A DNA stretch of 64,000 nucleotides, taken from positions 682,001 through 746,000 of the forward strand of contig JAKUHH010000084.1 of assembly GCA_022701365.1 (NCBI GenBank). The letters run 5' to 3'. Every line of letters begins with the position of its first letter. Within the stretch, counting starts at the first letter, position 1. The notes beneath the pieces are model-generated. The model searched no databases. It was given only the letters and a program-made list of their open reading frames with translations, and had not been told where the DNA came from. Source of the stretch: Mycocentrospora acerina (taxonomy: Eukaryota > Ascomycota > Dothideomycetes > Pleosporales). Below are positions 12,316 through 22,328 of the stretch, piece after piece. Both the position numbers and the translations under genes were made by a program.

Positions 12316-13161
12316 GATTTCTTAAACACAAACAGGCGCTTGTGGTTAGTGCGTCAACACTGTAAACCTATAGCGCAGCCCGTCCACATGGACTCAGGGA
12401 GGATCTCGATAGACAACAAAACCAGCAACCAACTAAGCATATCATTTGTTACCTATTGCCAATTGCGCTTCTGAAGTTTTTCATACCCAAGGAGCTCTGC
12501 GCATCGCAAATTCTATGAAAGAACAGGTTCGAAAAAACGTCACCATGACATATGTTGAGCAATTACAGTTGATTACCAGCATCAATCGTGGATAGTTTTC
12601 AGGTGAAGAGTCATACGTCAAGATAGAAATACCAAATACTGTTTTTCTCGAAGTTCTTGGAATGCTGCCAGACTTTCATTCGAAGCTAAGTTGGAAACCT
12701 CGGGCTTCGGCCACAGTGGCTCGCATGACTCGCCCTGCTGCCCCACAGTTCGACTTTCGCGCGGGGTCCCCACTCCACCAGGGTATATGCACGATTATTC
12801 CGATAATTATCCAATGCAAAGAGCTTCCGAAGTTACTGCGTCAGATGTCATAGCTCCATACTTCGCTTGAAGGCCTAAGAAGTTCGGTGGTCAGTGACTT
12901 GTCCTCCTCTTCTCAATCTTCCTTTCTCTCTGCGTTCGATCCGACTACTATCTGCTGCATTGGACTCCATTTTGCCGTATCAGACACACTATCTAAGCAT
13001 TGAAGAGTCGGCACAACTCTTTGAATCAAAGTTGCTCTTTATCGAAGAAGTAGCAGTTTCTAGTGCGACAATAGTTACGGCCGTTCCCGAAAACCGAGTG
13101 TAAGATGGACTGAAAAGTGAAAGATTCAGAAGGCGGAGCTGACAGACTTTCGACCAGCAAC
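12316..13161. other. Promoter side of the beta-galactosidase gene
   Basis: No gene is supported. It contains the CreA-like site cluster at 12741-12778. A short frame at 12662-12853 has no support. Confidence 0.5.
12741..12778. promoter_or_regulatory. Cluster of four CreA-type (SYGGRG) sites
   Basis: Matches to the fungal carbon catabolite repressor consensus SYGGRG fall at 12741-12746 (minus), 12761-12766 (GCGGGG, plus), 12768-12773 (minus) and 12773-12778 (minus). One match per about 250 bp is expected by chance on both strands, so four in 38 bp stands out. They lie about 390-420 bp upstream of the galactosidase start, a sensible place for glucose repression. Confidence 0.45.
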
Positions 13162-14877
13162 ATGACGGCCATTTCTATCCCACACTTGCGCAAGACGAAG
13201 ACTTCTAGCCAGCTCATCGTAAATGGCGAACCTTTTCTCATGCTCAGCGCTGAGCTGCACAACTCAACGCTAAGCTCCGCCAAATATATGGCCGACGACA
13301 AAATCTGGGAGAATATGAAGGCCATGCATATGAACACTTTATTGGGGTCAGTGTCATGGGAACAAATTGAGCCTGTTGAAGGACAGTTTGACTTCTCGAA
13401 CATTGATGCCGTCATATTGGCAGCACGAGAACACAAGATCAAGCTCGTAGTTTTGTGGTTTGGCAGCTTCAAGAACGCGCTTTCAACCTATGTGCCTGCA
13501 TGGGTAAAAAAGGATGTGAAACGATTTCCAAGAGTTCATGTCTTAGAAAAGGGAGGTAAGCGAAGGACAGAGGAACTCATCAGCCCGTTTTGCGAGGAGG
13601 GATGGAAGGCAGACGCCAAAGCTTTCGGAGCCTTGATGGCGCACCTCAAGGAGTTCGATGGAGAATACAGTACCGTCATCATGGTACAGGTTGAAAATGA
13701 AACTGGATTGCTTGGTGATTCAAGGGATCGGTCCAAGATTGCGGAGCAGAAATTCGGTGAACCTGTGCCTAAAGAATTGCTTCAGTACCTGCAGGAGAAG
13801 AAGGCCGAGCTTCACCCCGAGTTCCGGCAGCGCTATTCTGGCGTCCATAACCTGAAGGCTGGAGAAGCATCATGGATGGATGCCTTTGGCACCGAGGATT
13901 CTATTAACGCGGACGAAATGTTTATGGCTAACGCCTTCTCACGTTACATCCATCACGTCGCAAGTGCTGGAAAGGCCGAATATCCTATCCCTCTCTACGC
14001 CAATGTCTGGCTAAATTTTGATAATCCTGGGGATCTTGATCTTGTAGACATCCCAGTTGTTGTTGGAGGCGGCGAAAAGGCTGGGATTTATCCTTCAGGT
14101 GGCCCTTGCCCGCACACAACCGATGTGTACAAATTCAACGCTCCGAGTCTCGATTTTATCGCGCCCGATCTGTATTTTCATGACTATGAGACTACATGCA
14201 AAAACTACAGGCACGATGGGCAACCGCTATTCATACCCGAGCAGAGGCGAGATGACAAGGGCGCAAGGCGAACATGGCTCGCCTACGCAACATATCTAGC
14301 ATTGGGCTGCTCGCCCTTCGGTATCGATTCACATACGGCAGCGGAAAGCCCCTTCACAAAACATTACGGACTCTTACACTCCCTTAGAAAGCAAATTCTC
14401 GAAATGCAAGCGGAGAGTCCGGAAAATATGATGGGCTTCTTTTTCGATGAATGGGTCGAGGGCCAAAAGGTCGCAGAAAAGCCCTGGACTAAGAAGATGG
14501 GCGGCTTCGAAGTCATTGTAGAACGTGCTTTTGTTTTCGGAAAGCCAGGGCCAGGTGCTGGCATGGTCGTTTATCAAGGGGACGGTAAATTTCTATGCGC
14601 AGGATGGGGCTTCAACCTCTCCTTCAAGAGCACGAATCCCAAATCCACATTCACCGGAATTCTTCGAGCTGAAGAGAAAGAAGTAAATAGCGAAACCTGT
14701 GAGTTGACAACACTAAAGTTACTAGGCGGTGATGAAACAAGGAGCGGCGAGTTTCTCATCATGCCAAACGAGGAGCCGGACTATGGAGGGTTTCCTATCG
14801 CAGTTACGATTCCTGCAAGGACTTGCATTGCAGAGTGTTGGGCATATAGTCTTGAGGAGGATGAGAGTGATTTCTAA
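13162..14877 (+). CDS. GH35-type beta-galactosidase (DUF5597-like)
   Basis: A single-exon gene of 571 aa from the ATG at 13162; the open frame extends upstream only to a non-ATG codon. The protein resembles the bacterial-style GH35 beta-galactosidases that carry a C-terminal DUF5597 domain. The TIM barrel includes PFLMLSAELHNS near the N-terminus, the acid/base motif QVENETG with E180, and a likely nucleophile in PLFIPEQRRD at E360. No signal peptide is visible, so the enzyme is probably intracellular and would cleave imported galactosides. Its stop lies only 4 bp from the stop of the convergent Zn2Cys6 regulator, and a sugar transporter follows. Together these suggest uptake, hydrolysis and induction by one class of beta-galactoside. 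A bacterial origin is possible, since it has no introns and a bacterial-type architecture, but I cannot test this. Confidence 0.8.
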   Translation: MTAISIPHLRKTKTSSQLIVNGEPFLMLSAELHNSTLSSAKYMADDKIWENMKAMHMNTLLGSVSWEQIEPVEGQFDFSNIDAVILAAREHKIKLVVLWFGSFKNALSTYVPAWVKKDVKRFPRVHVLEKGGKRRTEELISPFCEEGWKADAKAFGALMAHLKEFDGEYSTVIMVQVENETGLLGDSRDRSKIAEQKFGEPVPKELLQYLQEKKAELHPEFRQRYSGVHNLKAGEASWMDAFGTEDSINADEMFMANAFSRYIHHVASAGKAEYPIPLYANVWLNFDNPGDLDLVDIPVVVGGGEKAGIYPSGGPCPHTTDVYKFNAPSLDFIAPDLYFHDYETTCKNYRHDGQPLFIPEQRRDDKGARRTWLAYATYLALGCSPFGIDSHTAAESPFTKHYGLLHSLRKQILEMQAESPENMMGFFFDEWVEGQKVAEKPWTKKMGGFEVIVERAFVFGKPGPGAGMVVYQGDGKFLCAGWGFNLSFKSTNPKSTFTGILRAEEKEVNSETCELTTLKLLGGDETRSGEFLIMPNEEPDYGGFPIAVTIPARTCIAECWAYSLEEDESDF

Positions 14878-14881
14878 AGTT

Positions 14882-16461
14882 TTAGATGTATGGCGTTTGA
14901 GCCATGGGTCGCAAATCCAAGTTTTCCAATTTCGCCAGCAGCCTGTCCAAGTTCATGCTAGCCTGTAGAGTACGCCCGTGTGATCCAGTCCGAACCTCGT
15001 CAAGAAGTGCACTGCCGATGTCTCGTATCTTTGGCACGATACTATAGCCATTTGCGTCGAAGACTTCTGTAGGCATATGGTATAGAATGTCCAAAAGCTC
15101 ATCTACCACATGGTACCTTTCCTCGATGATGGCATTTGGCGTGACGAGCAGGTGCTGCGCTTTCGCAAGGGTATTCATCTGCTCGAGCAGGTTTGAGCGG
15201 ATGTGTAACTGCGTTACCTTGAGGTTTGCTTTCTGTACGTCGAAACCGAAGTCACCGCTTTCTCGTGTTTCGCCTTCCCAATTCAGTTCTGGTGGCAAAT
15301 TGTTTAATGCCAAGTGAGCCCGTCTGATGTGGTCTTGCAGGTTTTCCATTGTCTGTGCTGATGTTGCCTGACTAGATTGCCAGATGAGGAAGAGTCTGGA
15401 AAGCGCGTTCAGCCCAGGAACATACGATTCAATCCCACCCGCATGGTCGCTGGCATTGGGATCACTCCACCGAAGCAACTGCTCGTCAGAAATTTCCAGT
15501 GGGAGCAACGAGCTAACATCTTCGTGCGCGTGACGCAAGACAAGAATTCGACGGCCATGCAAGTCGCACGTGCAATTCCCTGCAAATACTAGCCAGTAAA
15601 GTCGTTTGAGGAACTGCTGGTCAAGGAACGACATCTCACTGCCATTATGGTAGAGCAGGTACGTGACGCTCATTGCTGCCTCGGCGAACAGTCGATGAGA
15701 GAGCGGCGAGTCAATACCGTACTCATGATGTACAGCACTTGAAAAGTTGTAGACAGTTATGCTCCTTTCCAGGCTAATGTCATTGCTAGGATTCCACAGA
15801 CCTTGGTCCTTGGCCAGTTCCAGACAGCTATCCACTGTTAGTGGTACGTAGAGATGACGCCGTCTTCGCAAACTGGCAAACGTGGCGGCACACATGGAGG
15901 CGACTAAGAGAAGGAACGATGGCGAGATATCGACGGTCGATTGGTGGCTTTCCTCGATTTTCTCCAGAAAGTGCTCACGGTGAAAAATCGGAGCAACCGG
16001 ATGAATCCATCCAAACCAGTCGGCAATTAGTTGGTGTAAAACGGGAAGAGGTGCGACAACTTCAAGACCAATTGGTTTGCGATCAACTTTCCCATCCAAC
16101 TCCGCTCGCAATGCTTCAACATATCTGTTCTTTGGGCCTCTTTTCTTTCTAGGTCGCACTCTCGTGCAATCAATGTTCGTTTCTATGCAGACCGTGCATC
16201 TCGCTTCGTTTGTCGAGTAAAGACACTGTGAAAACGTAAACATAAATATTGGCACAACTCAGCGAGAAACACATCACTCATGTAGTCGACACGACCACAT
16301 CTTTCCACACGATGTCAAACTACCTCTTGCTTTCCCGTGGCCGCGTACGTTCAGCCGCGAGGAATCGGGTATTGCTTTCGTGGCCCACAAACTAAGGCAC
16401 TTACTTTGACTTTCCTCGACCGACAAGCATCGCACGCAGCCGACGTACGTTGGTGGGTCAT
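14882..16461 (-). CDS. Zn2Cys6 transcription factor of the galactoside cluster
   Basis: Exon 1 at 16405-16461 encodes the first 19 residues with CDACRSRKVK. The intron 16226-16404 (GTAAGT, CAG) splits the zinc cluster, and exon 2 (14882-16225) supplies the other four cysteines. The spliced protein has the spacing C-x2-C-x6-C-x8-C-x2-C-x6-C (C10, C13, C20, C29, C32, C39), a textbook binuclear cluster, followed by the basic linker RPRKKRGPK. The rest (466 aa in total) has the fungal_trans-type middle region (HPVAPIFHREHFLEKIEE and following). It lies between the galactosidase, whose stop is 4 bp away, and the divergently transcribed transporter, so it is the likely pathway regulator. The same intron position inside a zinc cluster is common in fungal regulators. 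Confidence 0.85.
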
Positions 16462-16799
16462 TTGTCCGATATAGATCCCCAGGAATCAGGGACATGGGCG
16501 AGAAGCCAGAGGGCGTCGACGCATATTTATCGGCGAATTGCTGCATGAGCCTAAACTAGAATAGGACTAAATGCCCGAGTCAGTCCAATGGTGCATTGCC
16601 GGACTTCCCAGCGACCCCAGATCTTTTTCCCCAGATTCTATCTTATGGAGCGATGGTCAGAGCAGGGATCGTACTTGGCTGAAGGGCCGTGCGAGTATAT
16701 ATACCTCACGACCAAGACTGGTCCGGATCAGCAAATCAGTATCTAAGAAGCATTTTCTTGACCAAACTCATTTTTATTATTTTCTAGCAAGTCTTTCTC
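16462..16799. promoter_or_regulatory. Divergent promoter between regulator and transporter
   Basis: A 338-bp bidirectional region. It holds a TATA-like element TATATA at 16696-16702, about 100 bp before the transporter start. Two CCGGA boxes (in TTGCCGGACTT and GGTCCGGATC) could be half-sites for a Zn2Cys6 factor. The assignment is inference from position and motif. Confidence 0.4.
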
Positions 16800-18607
16800 A
16801 TGGAGGGCAAGCGCGATATTGACGTCTTGCATCAAGAGGATGTGAGCGTTCACGCACACCCTAGTGAGGACGAGAGACCATGGTATAATCAACCAGAGCT
16901 GAGAAAGCTTTATTGTATGATGGTATTCCTTTTTCTGGGCTCGACTACTCTAGGGTACGATGGGAGTCTACTCAATGGTCTCCAAACCATGCCGGCATGG
17001 CAACAATGTAAGTCATTATTTATTTGCTTGGCTTGATTCGTTTCATATCTGCACATAAACTCAAGTACTAATTTCAGTCGTCTGCAGTCTTTAACAGTCC
17101 CACTGGATCACGTCTTGGTCTTCTAGGTGCTTTCCCTGGTTTCGGAGGCTTTGCGGTGCTGCTGTTCACCCCATACATTGCCGATATACTTGGTCGCCGC
17201 ACAGGCACAGCAATCGGTTGTCTTATCGTTATTCTCGGGTCCATCATTCAGGCTCTACCACAACGTAGTAACCCAGACGCTATGTTTCTTGCAGGAAGAT
17301 TCATCATGGGTATGGGCAGCAACATCTCGAATGCAACCTGTCCTCTGTTGATAACAGAGGTATCTCATCCGAGACATAGGGGCAGAGTGACGACTATCTA
17401 TAATACCTTGTGGTACCTGGGTGCCATTATCGCCGCATGGACAACATATGGAACTTTGATACACGTCACTTCAGATCTTTCATGGCGTCTTCCTGTCGGG
17501 CTACAATGCGCTATGCCCGGAATACAGTTGCTTTTTGTGTATTTACTGCCCGAGTCACCTCGATGGCTGATAAGCAAGAATAAGCACTCAGCAGCGAAGA
17601 AAGTGCTGACTCAATACCATGGTAACGGGATTGAGACTGATTTTGTCACATGGGAATTCAATGAGATCAGCCAAACTTTGGAGGCAGAGAAAGCTGCGAG
17701 TTCGAGCAGCGGATGGTATGAGCTGGTTCGGACACCTGGCAATAGGAAGAGATGCATGTTGATCATCCTGACTGCTATCTTCTCCCAGTGCTCCGGAAAC
17801 GGACTTGTGAGCTATTATCTCTCTTCCGTATTGAAGACCATTGGCATAACTAAGTAAGTTTTACACCGATAATATTACCTTTTTCGATCAAAGTTGACCA
17901 TTATCTAGGGGATCTGATCAGGCCCTCATTAACGGTGGACTTACCATCTGGTGCTTCCTCGTTTCTCTTGGATGTGCATTTCTTGTCGACCGTGTTGGAC
18001 GACGAACTCTCTTCCTCGGTGCTGGCGTGGGCATGCTCATTGCATTTAGTATTTGGACAGCATGTAGTGCTGTATACGCGCAGACAGGTAATTCAGGGGC
18101 CGGTTCTGCCGTATTGGCCATGATTTTTGTCTTCTATGGCGGTATGTAAAGCAACTTCTTCCTTACGGATTTAATGTACTGACTCGCACTATAGCTGCCG
18201 GTCTTGCCTGGCCTGGCCTTACTGTGTCCTATACCGTTGAGATTCTTCCCTTCCAGATCCGTGCCAAGGGTCTCACACTGTGCTTCGTTTTCACATCTTT
18301 GTCTGGTATATTCAACCAGTACGTCAATCCAATCGGGCTCGAAGCACTCGGCTGGAAATTCTACATTGTCTACGTTGTAGTTTTGGTCTTGGAATGCTTG
18401 GCCATTTATTTCCTATACGTGGAGACGAGAGGACCGGTAAGTTATTCCTAGAATTTGCTTGCAACTAAAGATCTGTACTAACATCTTTCTCAGACTCTAG
18501 AAGAGATCGCAATCCTTTTCGATGGTGATGACGCCAAAGTTGCTGGATCAAATATGATTTTTACTCAAAAGGCCGAAGCAAAAATGGCTGAGAATGGAAA
18601 TTGTTAG
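16800..18607 (+). CDS. MFS sugar transporter (sugar porter family)
   Basis: Five exons: 16800-17007, 17088-17853, 17909-18141, 18195-18436, 18494-18607. All junctions keep phase; the product is 520 aa. Sugar porter hallmarks: LGYDGSLLNGLQ in the first membrane segment, DILGRRTG after segment 2, PESPRWL before the central loop, DRVGRRTLF in the second half, and ETRGPTLEEIA at the end (the PETKGRTLEE-type motif). The overall look is close to fungal lactose/hexose permease-like transporters. It would import a sugar across the plasma membrane. The divergent Zn2Cys6 gene and the galactosidase suggest a beta-galactoside such as lactose or a plant-derived galactoside, but the substrate cannot be read from sequence. 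Confidence 0.88.
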
Positions 18608-19079
18608 AAAATTCCATCACTTTGGTAGATTATTGTGAATTTGCCTTGGCACAACCAACATTAATCACGATATTGAATTTTTCTCTATTTTAAAGAAATG
18701 ATTATAAGCCGTTGCATCTTACCAATCATCTGATTATATGTACTATTGTGACTCTACTGCTTGAAACACAAATCTTAGTCTATGGTACAGTTGCTAGATC
18801 TCAGGATCTACTGGGAGTCATTCATAATCATTCCACTGCAGCATTTCTCGGATTATGAAAAGAGAGTGCTATAGACACTTATTATAAAAGTGAAATACAA
18901 AGATACAGGCATGCAGAGGCAAAGGAGACGTGTGTTGACTACGTTACCATCAGGTTCTGCGTATGACAAAATGATTACATCAACCCTGCTTACCATGAAA
19001 TACTTTTTTCCGAGACAGAGTTGTTCTTTGGCGTGACAACATTAGAAATAATGAAGGAAGGCGGGGACATGCTGTGAGC
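18608..19079. other. Intergenic region 3' of the sugar transporter
   Basis: AT-rich 3' flank of the transporter. I see no gene, RNA or clear repeat in it. Confidence 0.5.
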
Positions 19080-19560
19080 TCCTTCTTGTCACAATACCCC
19101 TTACTCGGCCACTTGAAGTCCACAACCCCCCGCCCCACGGGCCTTGCAACCTCATCTCATACTTGTTGTGTTTCCAACTCCATCAAGGTGGGTTTAGCCA
19201 GTTCTAGAGTTAGAATTCGGGTTAATATGCTGTCAACAAGTGCTTTCAACGCAGCATCCATAGTGTCTTTCTGTTTATTAAGGGCAGCGACCTGGGCAAC
19301 AACAGCAGCAATGTCTGCATCGGTCCTGTCGACTAGCATCACTGTCAGAGTATGTCTAGGAGCGTGAAAGAAAGACTCACCTTGCTTTGTTGCTTCGCTT
19401 GCGAGGTTAGCCACAGCGGTCTGAAGACTTAATGAGTCGATTTAGATGTATGTATTCAAAGTCATCCACATTAAAGAACATTAATAGAGGCGCATCTGGT
19501 TTGCGTTATGGATATCTAGTTATCATAATCATCATTCTTGTTAAGTCGTCATTTTCATCA
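19080..19560 (-). repeat. Tandem duplication copy 1 (gene-like fragment on minus strand)
   Basis: About 480 bp are repeated at 19600-20065 with clear similarity. On the minus strand the core (about 19157-19435) reads as coding: a segment ending LASEATKQ, a possible GTGAGT...ACAG intron, then a helical stretch (ADIAAVVAQVAALNKQK) and an Ala/Leu-rich tail. It looks like a fragment of a small coiled-coil gene. No start or full gene can be defined. Confidence 0.55.
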
Positions 19561-19599
19561 GCGGAGGAAGGGGGGGGGAGGGTCTGCAGACCCCCACGG

Positions 19600-20065
19600 C
19601 ACACCTTGGCCGCAAATGCCAACCACATACCCCCCGCCCCCCGCCGCCCCGCACCACCCTGCCGGCCCTGCAACCCCATCTCATGCTTGTTATTGGTCTA
19701 AGTTCATTGAGTTAGGTCCAGCCATTTCCAGAGTCAGAAGTCGGGTTGATGTGCTGTCAACGAGGGCTTTTAACGCAGCATCCATAGTGTCTTTCTGTTT
19801 GTTGAGGGCGGCGACCTAGGCAACAACAGCGGCAATGTCTGCATCGGTCTTGTCGACTAGCATCACTGTCAGAGTAAGTCTAGAAGCGAAGGAAAGACTC
19901 ACTTTGCTTTGTTGCTTCGCTTGCGAGGCTGGCGACAGCAGTCTGAAGACCTAATTAGTTGATATAAATGTGTTCAGGATTATTCACGTTAAAACATTTT
20001 AATGGAGTCGTATCTGGTCTGTATAATATATGTCTAGCCGTCATTTCATCTACGGGCGGGGTCTG
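19600..20065 (-). pseudogene. Tandem duplication copy 2, with nonsense codon
   Basis: This is the diverged second copy of 19080-19560. At 19816-19818 the minus-strand codon is TAG where copy 1 has CAG (19292-19294), which closes the helical frame. Differences between copies are mostly transitions. The sequence just left of the core holds a G run and C-rich stretches. Confidence 0.5.
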
Positions 20066-20151
20066 CAGACCCCATCAAATCTAAGCTTAAAAAGTACCTC
20101 AAGCTACAGCAAGGGTGTTGTATACACGCAGCATTACTAACAACTGATTTC

Positions 20152-20232
20152 TATCATTATATATATAGTTGGAGAATTCATCAGATATACTGAGCCTCTT
20201 TTCTCTAGATGCGGTACTTTGAATTCTCCAAA
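20152..20232 (+). repeat. Inverted repeat arm, left copy
   Basis: About 80 bp are repeated in inverted orientation at 23374-23449. The arm is itself bounded by short inverted ends (TTGGAGAATTCA and its complement) and contains TATATATA and ATGCGGTACTTTGAATTC. It could be a short MITE-like element or the shared 5' part of two related genes; see findings. Confidence 0.6.
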
Positions 20233-20500
20233 CCACAAGCTTTCCTAGTCGTCTACGCAATTTCTCAAAAGACAAAACATACCCCTTTCTCTATTAGTGG
20301 GATGTACACCGTGCTAAAATCTGATTATCGAAATCGATGAACAGCTAGAAGGAGAAGCCTGCCGCTATCTTTGCTCACTACTGAGCGTTAAACCACAATA
20401 ATTCAACATTAAAATAAATCACCGTCTCATAATCTGGGATTTGATTCTGGTTTAAGGTTAATAGGATTCTTCTCTAGACTTGATTTATCCCTGCAAACAA

Positions 20501-20801
20501 ATTCACATTCACATTCACATTCACATTCACATTCACATTCACATTCACATTCACATTCACATTCACATTCACATTCACATTCACATTCACATTCACATTC
20601 ACATTCACATTCACATTCACATTCACATTCACATTCACATTCACATTCACATTCACATTCACATTCACATTCACATTCACATTCACATTCACATTCACAT
20701 TCACATTCACATTCACATTCACATTCACATTCACATTCACATTCACATTCACATTCACATTCACATTCACATTCACATTCACATTCACATTCACATTCAC
20801 A
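20501..20801 (+). repeat. Hexanucleotide microsatellite (CATTCA)n
   Basis: About 50 uninterrupted copies of a 6-bp unit (ATTCAC phase). Open frames on both strands across it (His-Ile, Asn-Val and Cys-Glu dipeptide runs) are products of the repeat. It is not the telomere unit TTAGGG. Confidence 0.97.
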
Positions 20802-21181
20802 TCTTACACAGGCTGCAAGACATAAGATCACGCCACTACGCAATTTGTTCGTGAACATTTCTTTTTCCCACCTCTCTCGTACAAAAAGCACTTGATACGC
20901 AAGATCATCAAATTATATGTCTCTCACTAGTACGGATTACTAGATCTCCCCGCCGTTTACAAAGCTTCTGCGAATAGATAGCCTAGCAGTTCTGCGGTAC
21001 GATACCCCATCCCAAGCACGATCCCATACCCTTGAGAGCTTCCAGCATCTTCCGTATTTCGAGAAACGTAGCATACATGATGCCAATTAATATATTTGCT
21101 TTCAGATTCAGAAAAGTAGTTGATAATAGGTCAGCGTAGTCATTTCTTCGCACATCAACAGACTGAGTTTATGCCAGATAG

Positions 21182-21592
21182 GATGTACAGAAAGAGCGTG
21201 GAAATGCCAAGAGAGGAGCTCATGCCAATACAAAGGCAGAGTACTATCTATTCCTGGTTCAGAGCTTCGTCAGCACAAAGGTTGAAGTCAGCCAAAGCCA
21301 TGAACAAAATGAGTTCTTCCAAGAAACAGAACTTTCAATCGAATCTCCTTGCTTTAAATCCAGAGTCGAGCCTTCATCAGATTGCACTGCCCATGTCTGT
21401 TTCAGATGGAAGGACGATAAGTGTTGTAAGGACGAGAAAGAATATCACGAACAATTCCACATTCAAGATGGACTGAATTTTGCATATACAACGAAGGTTT
21501 TGAACGAAAGCAACACTGTTAAAGATAACAACAGACCTGAGTTACAGACTCTGGGCGAAAATTTTAAACTTCTCTCTCCGAATCCAGAATAG
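21182..21592 (+). other. Open stretch without start codon, possible exon
   Basis: One plus-strand frame is open for 136 codons from 21182 to TAG at 21590-21592, with balanced composition and a Cys/Lys/Glu-rich middle (HVCFRWKDDKCCKDEKEY). It has no ATG near its left end, so it would need an upstream exon; an ATG-started overlapping frame (21120-21476) looks less protein-like. It may belong with the frame at 21690-22328. No family is recognised. Confidence 0.3.
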
Positions 21593-21689
21593 CGGTTTTT
21601 TTGACAACCTTCAGAAAAAGATACGCACATCGCTAAGTATAGAATGGCCTAAAGTTGAGATTTTTTGAGTGAGCCGTATAGCTTAGGGG

Positions 21690-22328
21690 ATGTGGAAGTG
21701 TTTCGTCGAAGTGGAGGAATTTTGTCGAATGGAGGCAGCCCTTTCAGGTTGGAATGAAGCTCATATTGTTGCTCCATCTGGAAGCCATGGTCGGCGCCTG
21801 CAACTCAAGCTTAATTATCTAACCTTTCGAACCCATAGCCTGGAATATGGCGAGTCTGCTGACTCGACAAATAACTCAACAAAACTACTACTACAGAAAG
21901 GACTGTCAGCCACGAACGCGTTTTGGTTTGAATCGTGTTTTTCGGAGGCAAAGCCCCACACGGAGACGCCATCAGGAGATTATTACCAATCGTGGCCTTC
22001 TGAAGTCAAGCAGGTTCACTCTACGTTCTCTCAGAGGTGTGAGAGATTCGGAAAAAAGGTTCTCGTTTTGTATGGCGCACTTAATCAGAAAGATTTTAAT
22101 AAGCAGCATACGGTGACTAAACGCGTCGTCAAAGCTAGCGAGACAGAGTCCATCACAGTTGGTCTTGTTCGAAACACAAAGAAGAGCATTGAATTTCTTG
22201 TAGTGTATTGTCCGCATCCGGAGTGGCTCGTTTGGAATTGGACATTATGGGCAGGCAGATACTATGACGCCTGTATCAACGTCGCTGCCACTCTCGTTGG
22301 ATTGAATGTTTCTCCGGATCTCTTTTAA
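21690..22328 (+). CDS. Hypothetical protein, uncertain gene
   Basis: A 212-codon ATG-initiated frame with ordinary amino-acid composition. The C-terminal half is the most protein-like part, with two hydrophobic/aromatic stretches (SIEFLVVYCPHPEW and LVWNWTLWAGRYYDACIN). No signal peptide is visible and no domain is recognised. The surrounding 5 kb is otherwise gene-poor, and the frame lies between the inverted repeat arms at 20152 and 23374, so it could be cargo or a remnant of an element. Introns cannot be excluded. Confidence 0.35.
   Translation: MWKCFVEVEEFCRMEAALSGWNEAHIVAPSGSHGRRLQLKLNYLTFRTHSLEYGESADSTNNSTKLLLQKGLSATNAFWFESCFSEAKPHTETPSGDYYQSWPSEVKQVHSTFSQRCERFGKKVLVLYGALNQKDFNKQHTVTKRVVKASETESITVGLVRNTKKSIEFLVVYCPHPEWLVWNWTLWAGRYYDACINVAATLVGLNVSPDLF

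Noticed and set aside
16274..16546. A 90-codon minus-strand frame at the start of the Zn2Cys6 gene
   Set aside because: It reads the zinc-cluster exon in the wrong frame; the frame starting at 16461 gives CDACRSRKVK and splices in phase to the rest.
20501..20801. Possible internal telomere repeat
   Set aside because: The unit is CATTCA/TGAATG, not TTAGGG or a known fungal telomere variant.
20427..20891. Minus- and plus-strand frames of dipeptide repeats (Cys-Glu, Asn-Val, His-Ile) over the hexanucleotide
   Set aside because: By-products of a 6-bp repeat that lacks stops; not genes.
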